The notes under the pieces: model-generated | What the model was told of the DNA's origin: nothing | Seen by the model: only the letters and a program-made list of their open reading frames with translations | Databases searched by the model: none | NCBI RefSeq assembly: GCF_000219625.1 | Contig: NC_018212.1 | Location: forward strand, 1,550,001-1,614,000 | DNA length: 64,000 nucleotides | From: Zymoseptoria tritici IPO323 | Lineage: Eukaryota; Ascomycota; Dothideomycetes; Mycosphaerellales; Mycosphaerellaceae | Direction of reading: 5' to 3' | Part shown: positions 63,090 to 64,000 of the stretch, piece by piece | Numbering within the stretch: the first letter of the stretch is position 1 | Layout of the letters: the number at the start of each line of letters is the position of its first letter | Program-made: the position numbers and the translations under genes

Positions 63090-64000
63090 TCACCGTTCGA
63101 TCTTGATCTTGTTCTTCTTCTTGTGGCCTTCAGATTGCGGCTGGCCAGACGGGACAGGATCTGGCAGACCAGGACCTGTCTGTACTGCGGGCTTGGTGTC
63201 CAGATATCCGTGACTGTCGCCTTGAGGTGCAGGCTCCGCAATGGCACTCGTGCCCTCCTCCTTCTTGATGCCCTTCTGCTTCTTCTTGTCCTTCTTGCCG
63301 AGCTTCTTCTCAGTCGATGCGCTACTTTCCCGCTTCATCTTCGGTATTTCCTCCCTTCCGTCCTCTCGCTTGATTATGGGGATGTCGACACCAGGCTGCG
63401 CTTCACGGTTCGTCTTCGCTTTTCGCTCCTCGGCTCTTCGAGCCTTCTTGGCTAGTCGACGAGCCTCTTTGTCCTTCTCACTCTCAACCTTGGCCTTCTT
63501 CTTCGGTGGCACGATCACCTCACCATCCGCGTCATGCTCCACAACCAGGTGTGATACTGGCGCACCGCCCAGATCTCCGTGATCTCCTTCGATGGGCTCT
63601 TGCTCCAATTCGTATTCTCGCTTGTCCTGCCATTGATCTTCCAGACGGGCGATGATGGCCTCCTCGGACTCCTTGCCCTCCGCACCTCCATTTACCTGCG
63701 AACTGGCGTCCGCCCAGTCCTCGATCGCCTCTCGTTTCCTTTTCTTATTAGAGGAACTCGGCGCCGTCTCCGCCTCCCTCTCCCTTTGCCTGTCCAGCTT
63801 CTCTTGTGCTCGTCTCAGCTTTTTCTTCTCTGCCTTGGTCAACTCTCGGTCCGGTTTCTCGAGCATGCTCTTCTCCTTCTTGGAGAGACTTCGCCCAACG
63901 ATCGCGTCCACACGTGTATCGTCGCCTGCCTTTGCACCTTCAACTGCATCTGGGTCATACGTGACGGCCTTCCCACCGGTGGCCTCCCTCACAACATCCT
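63090..64000 (-). CDS. Partial: C-terminal part of a lysine-rich, probably nuclear protein
   Basis: The frame is open from the window edge (64000) to the stop at 63090, so the start is missing. About 303 residues are visible. They are highly charged: KKEKSMLEKPDRELTKAEKK, then NKKRKREAIEDWADAS, PPKKKAKVESEKDKEARRLA and a C-terminus ending KKKNKIKIER. Basic clusters such as PPKKKAKVE look like nuclear localisation signals, and coiled-coil propensity is high. The N-terminal DVVREATGGKAVTYDPDAVE may be the end of a folded domain. Such tails occur in nucleolar proteins and helicases, but no family was recognised. Confidence 0.6.
   Translation of the reverse strand, partial: DVVREATGGKAVTYDPDAVEGAKAGDDTRVDAIVGRSLSKKEKSMLEKPDRELTKAEKKKLRRAQEKLDRQREREAETAPSSSNKKRKREAIEDWADASSQVNGGAEGKESEEAIIARLEDQWQDKREYELEQEPIEGDHGDLGGAPVSHLVVEHDADGEVIVPPKKKAKVESEKDKEARRLAKKARRAEERKAKTNREAQPGVDIPIIKREDGREEIPKMKRESSASTEKKLGKKDKKKQKGIKKEEGTSAIAEPAPQGDSHGYLDTKPAVQTGPGLPDPVPSGQPQSEGHKKKNKIKIER

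Overview
The window is nuclear DNA of a filamentous ascomycete (Pezizomycotina). Its introns are mostly short (37-140 nt), with GTAAGT-like donors and CTAAC/CTGAC branch sites. It carries a combined PEX14/17 peroxin, a DUF3602/Par32 protein, a DUF7707-type GPI protein, a DUF8004-type protein and a DH-BAR Rho exchange factor. The gene set resembles Dothideomycetes, but that finer placement is an inference. There is no operon structure. Genes lie on both strands as divergent and convergent neighbours, 0.1-2 kb apart. No tRNA, rRNA or CRISPR array was seen. || 0-19 kb: a 64-residue eight-cysteine secreted protein, a giant DH-BAR-SH3 RhoGEF, glutamine-dependent NAD+ synthetase, a GPI-anchored DUF7707 protein, an alternative mitochondrial NADH dehydrogenase divergent from an FAD monooxygenase, and a nitronate monooxygenase ending in the peroxisomal signal SKL. 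|| 19-26 kb: a SERCA calcium ATPase, a small cysteine-rich ORF without an ATG, a Par32-like protein and a DUF1640 mitochondrial protein. || 26-38 kb is the accessory-looking part: a frameshifted gene relic, a DUF8004 protein, four of the five copies of a TA-flanked inverted-repeat element (MITE-like), one of which is split by about 0.77 kb containing a small secreted-protein gene, then PEX14/17 and the INO80 subunit IES2. || 38-50 kb: a conserved fungal protein with a signal peptide, a decayed array of 11-residue repeats beside a small presumed mitochondrial protein, a secreted GH32 fructosidase, a WW plus PhoD-like phosphatase protein, and a persulfide-dioxygenase-like protein that has lost its metal ligands. 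|| 50-64 kb: a 67-bp minisatellite, MND1 with a first exon consisting only of ATG, a sugar transporter, an acidic protein with eight SUMO-consensus sites, a CSA/ERCC8-like WD40 protein, a DGAT2 acyltransferase, an STK19 homologue, the Ste24 CAAX protease and the 3' end of a lysine-rich protein. || Functional links are modest. NAD+ synthesis and alternative NADH oxidation are close together. Two peroxisomal genes are present. CSA and STK19, both human transcription-coupled repair factors, lie 2.5 kb apart. The most unusual items are the secreted gene inside a split MITE, the ETHE1-like pseudoenzyme, the two decayed minisatellites and the SUMO-site-rich protein. All exon models were read by eye from splice motifs and reading frame.
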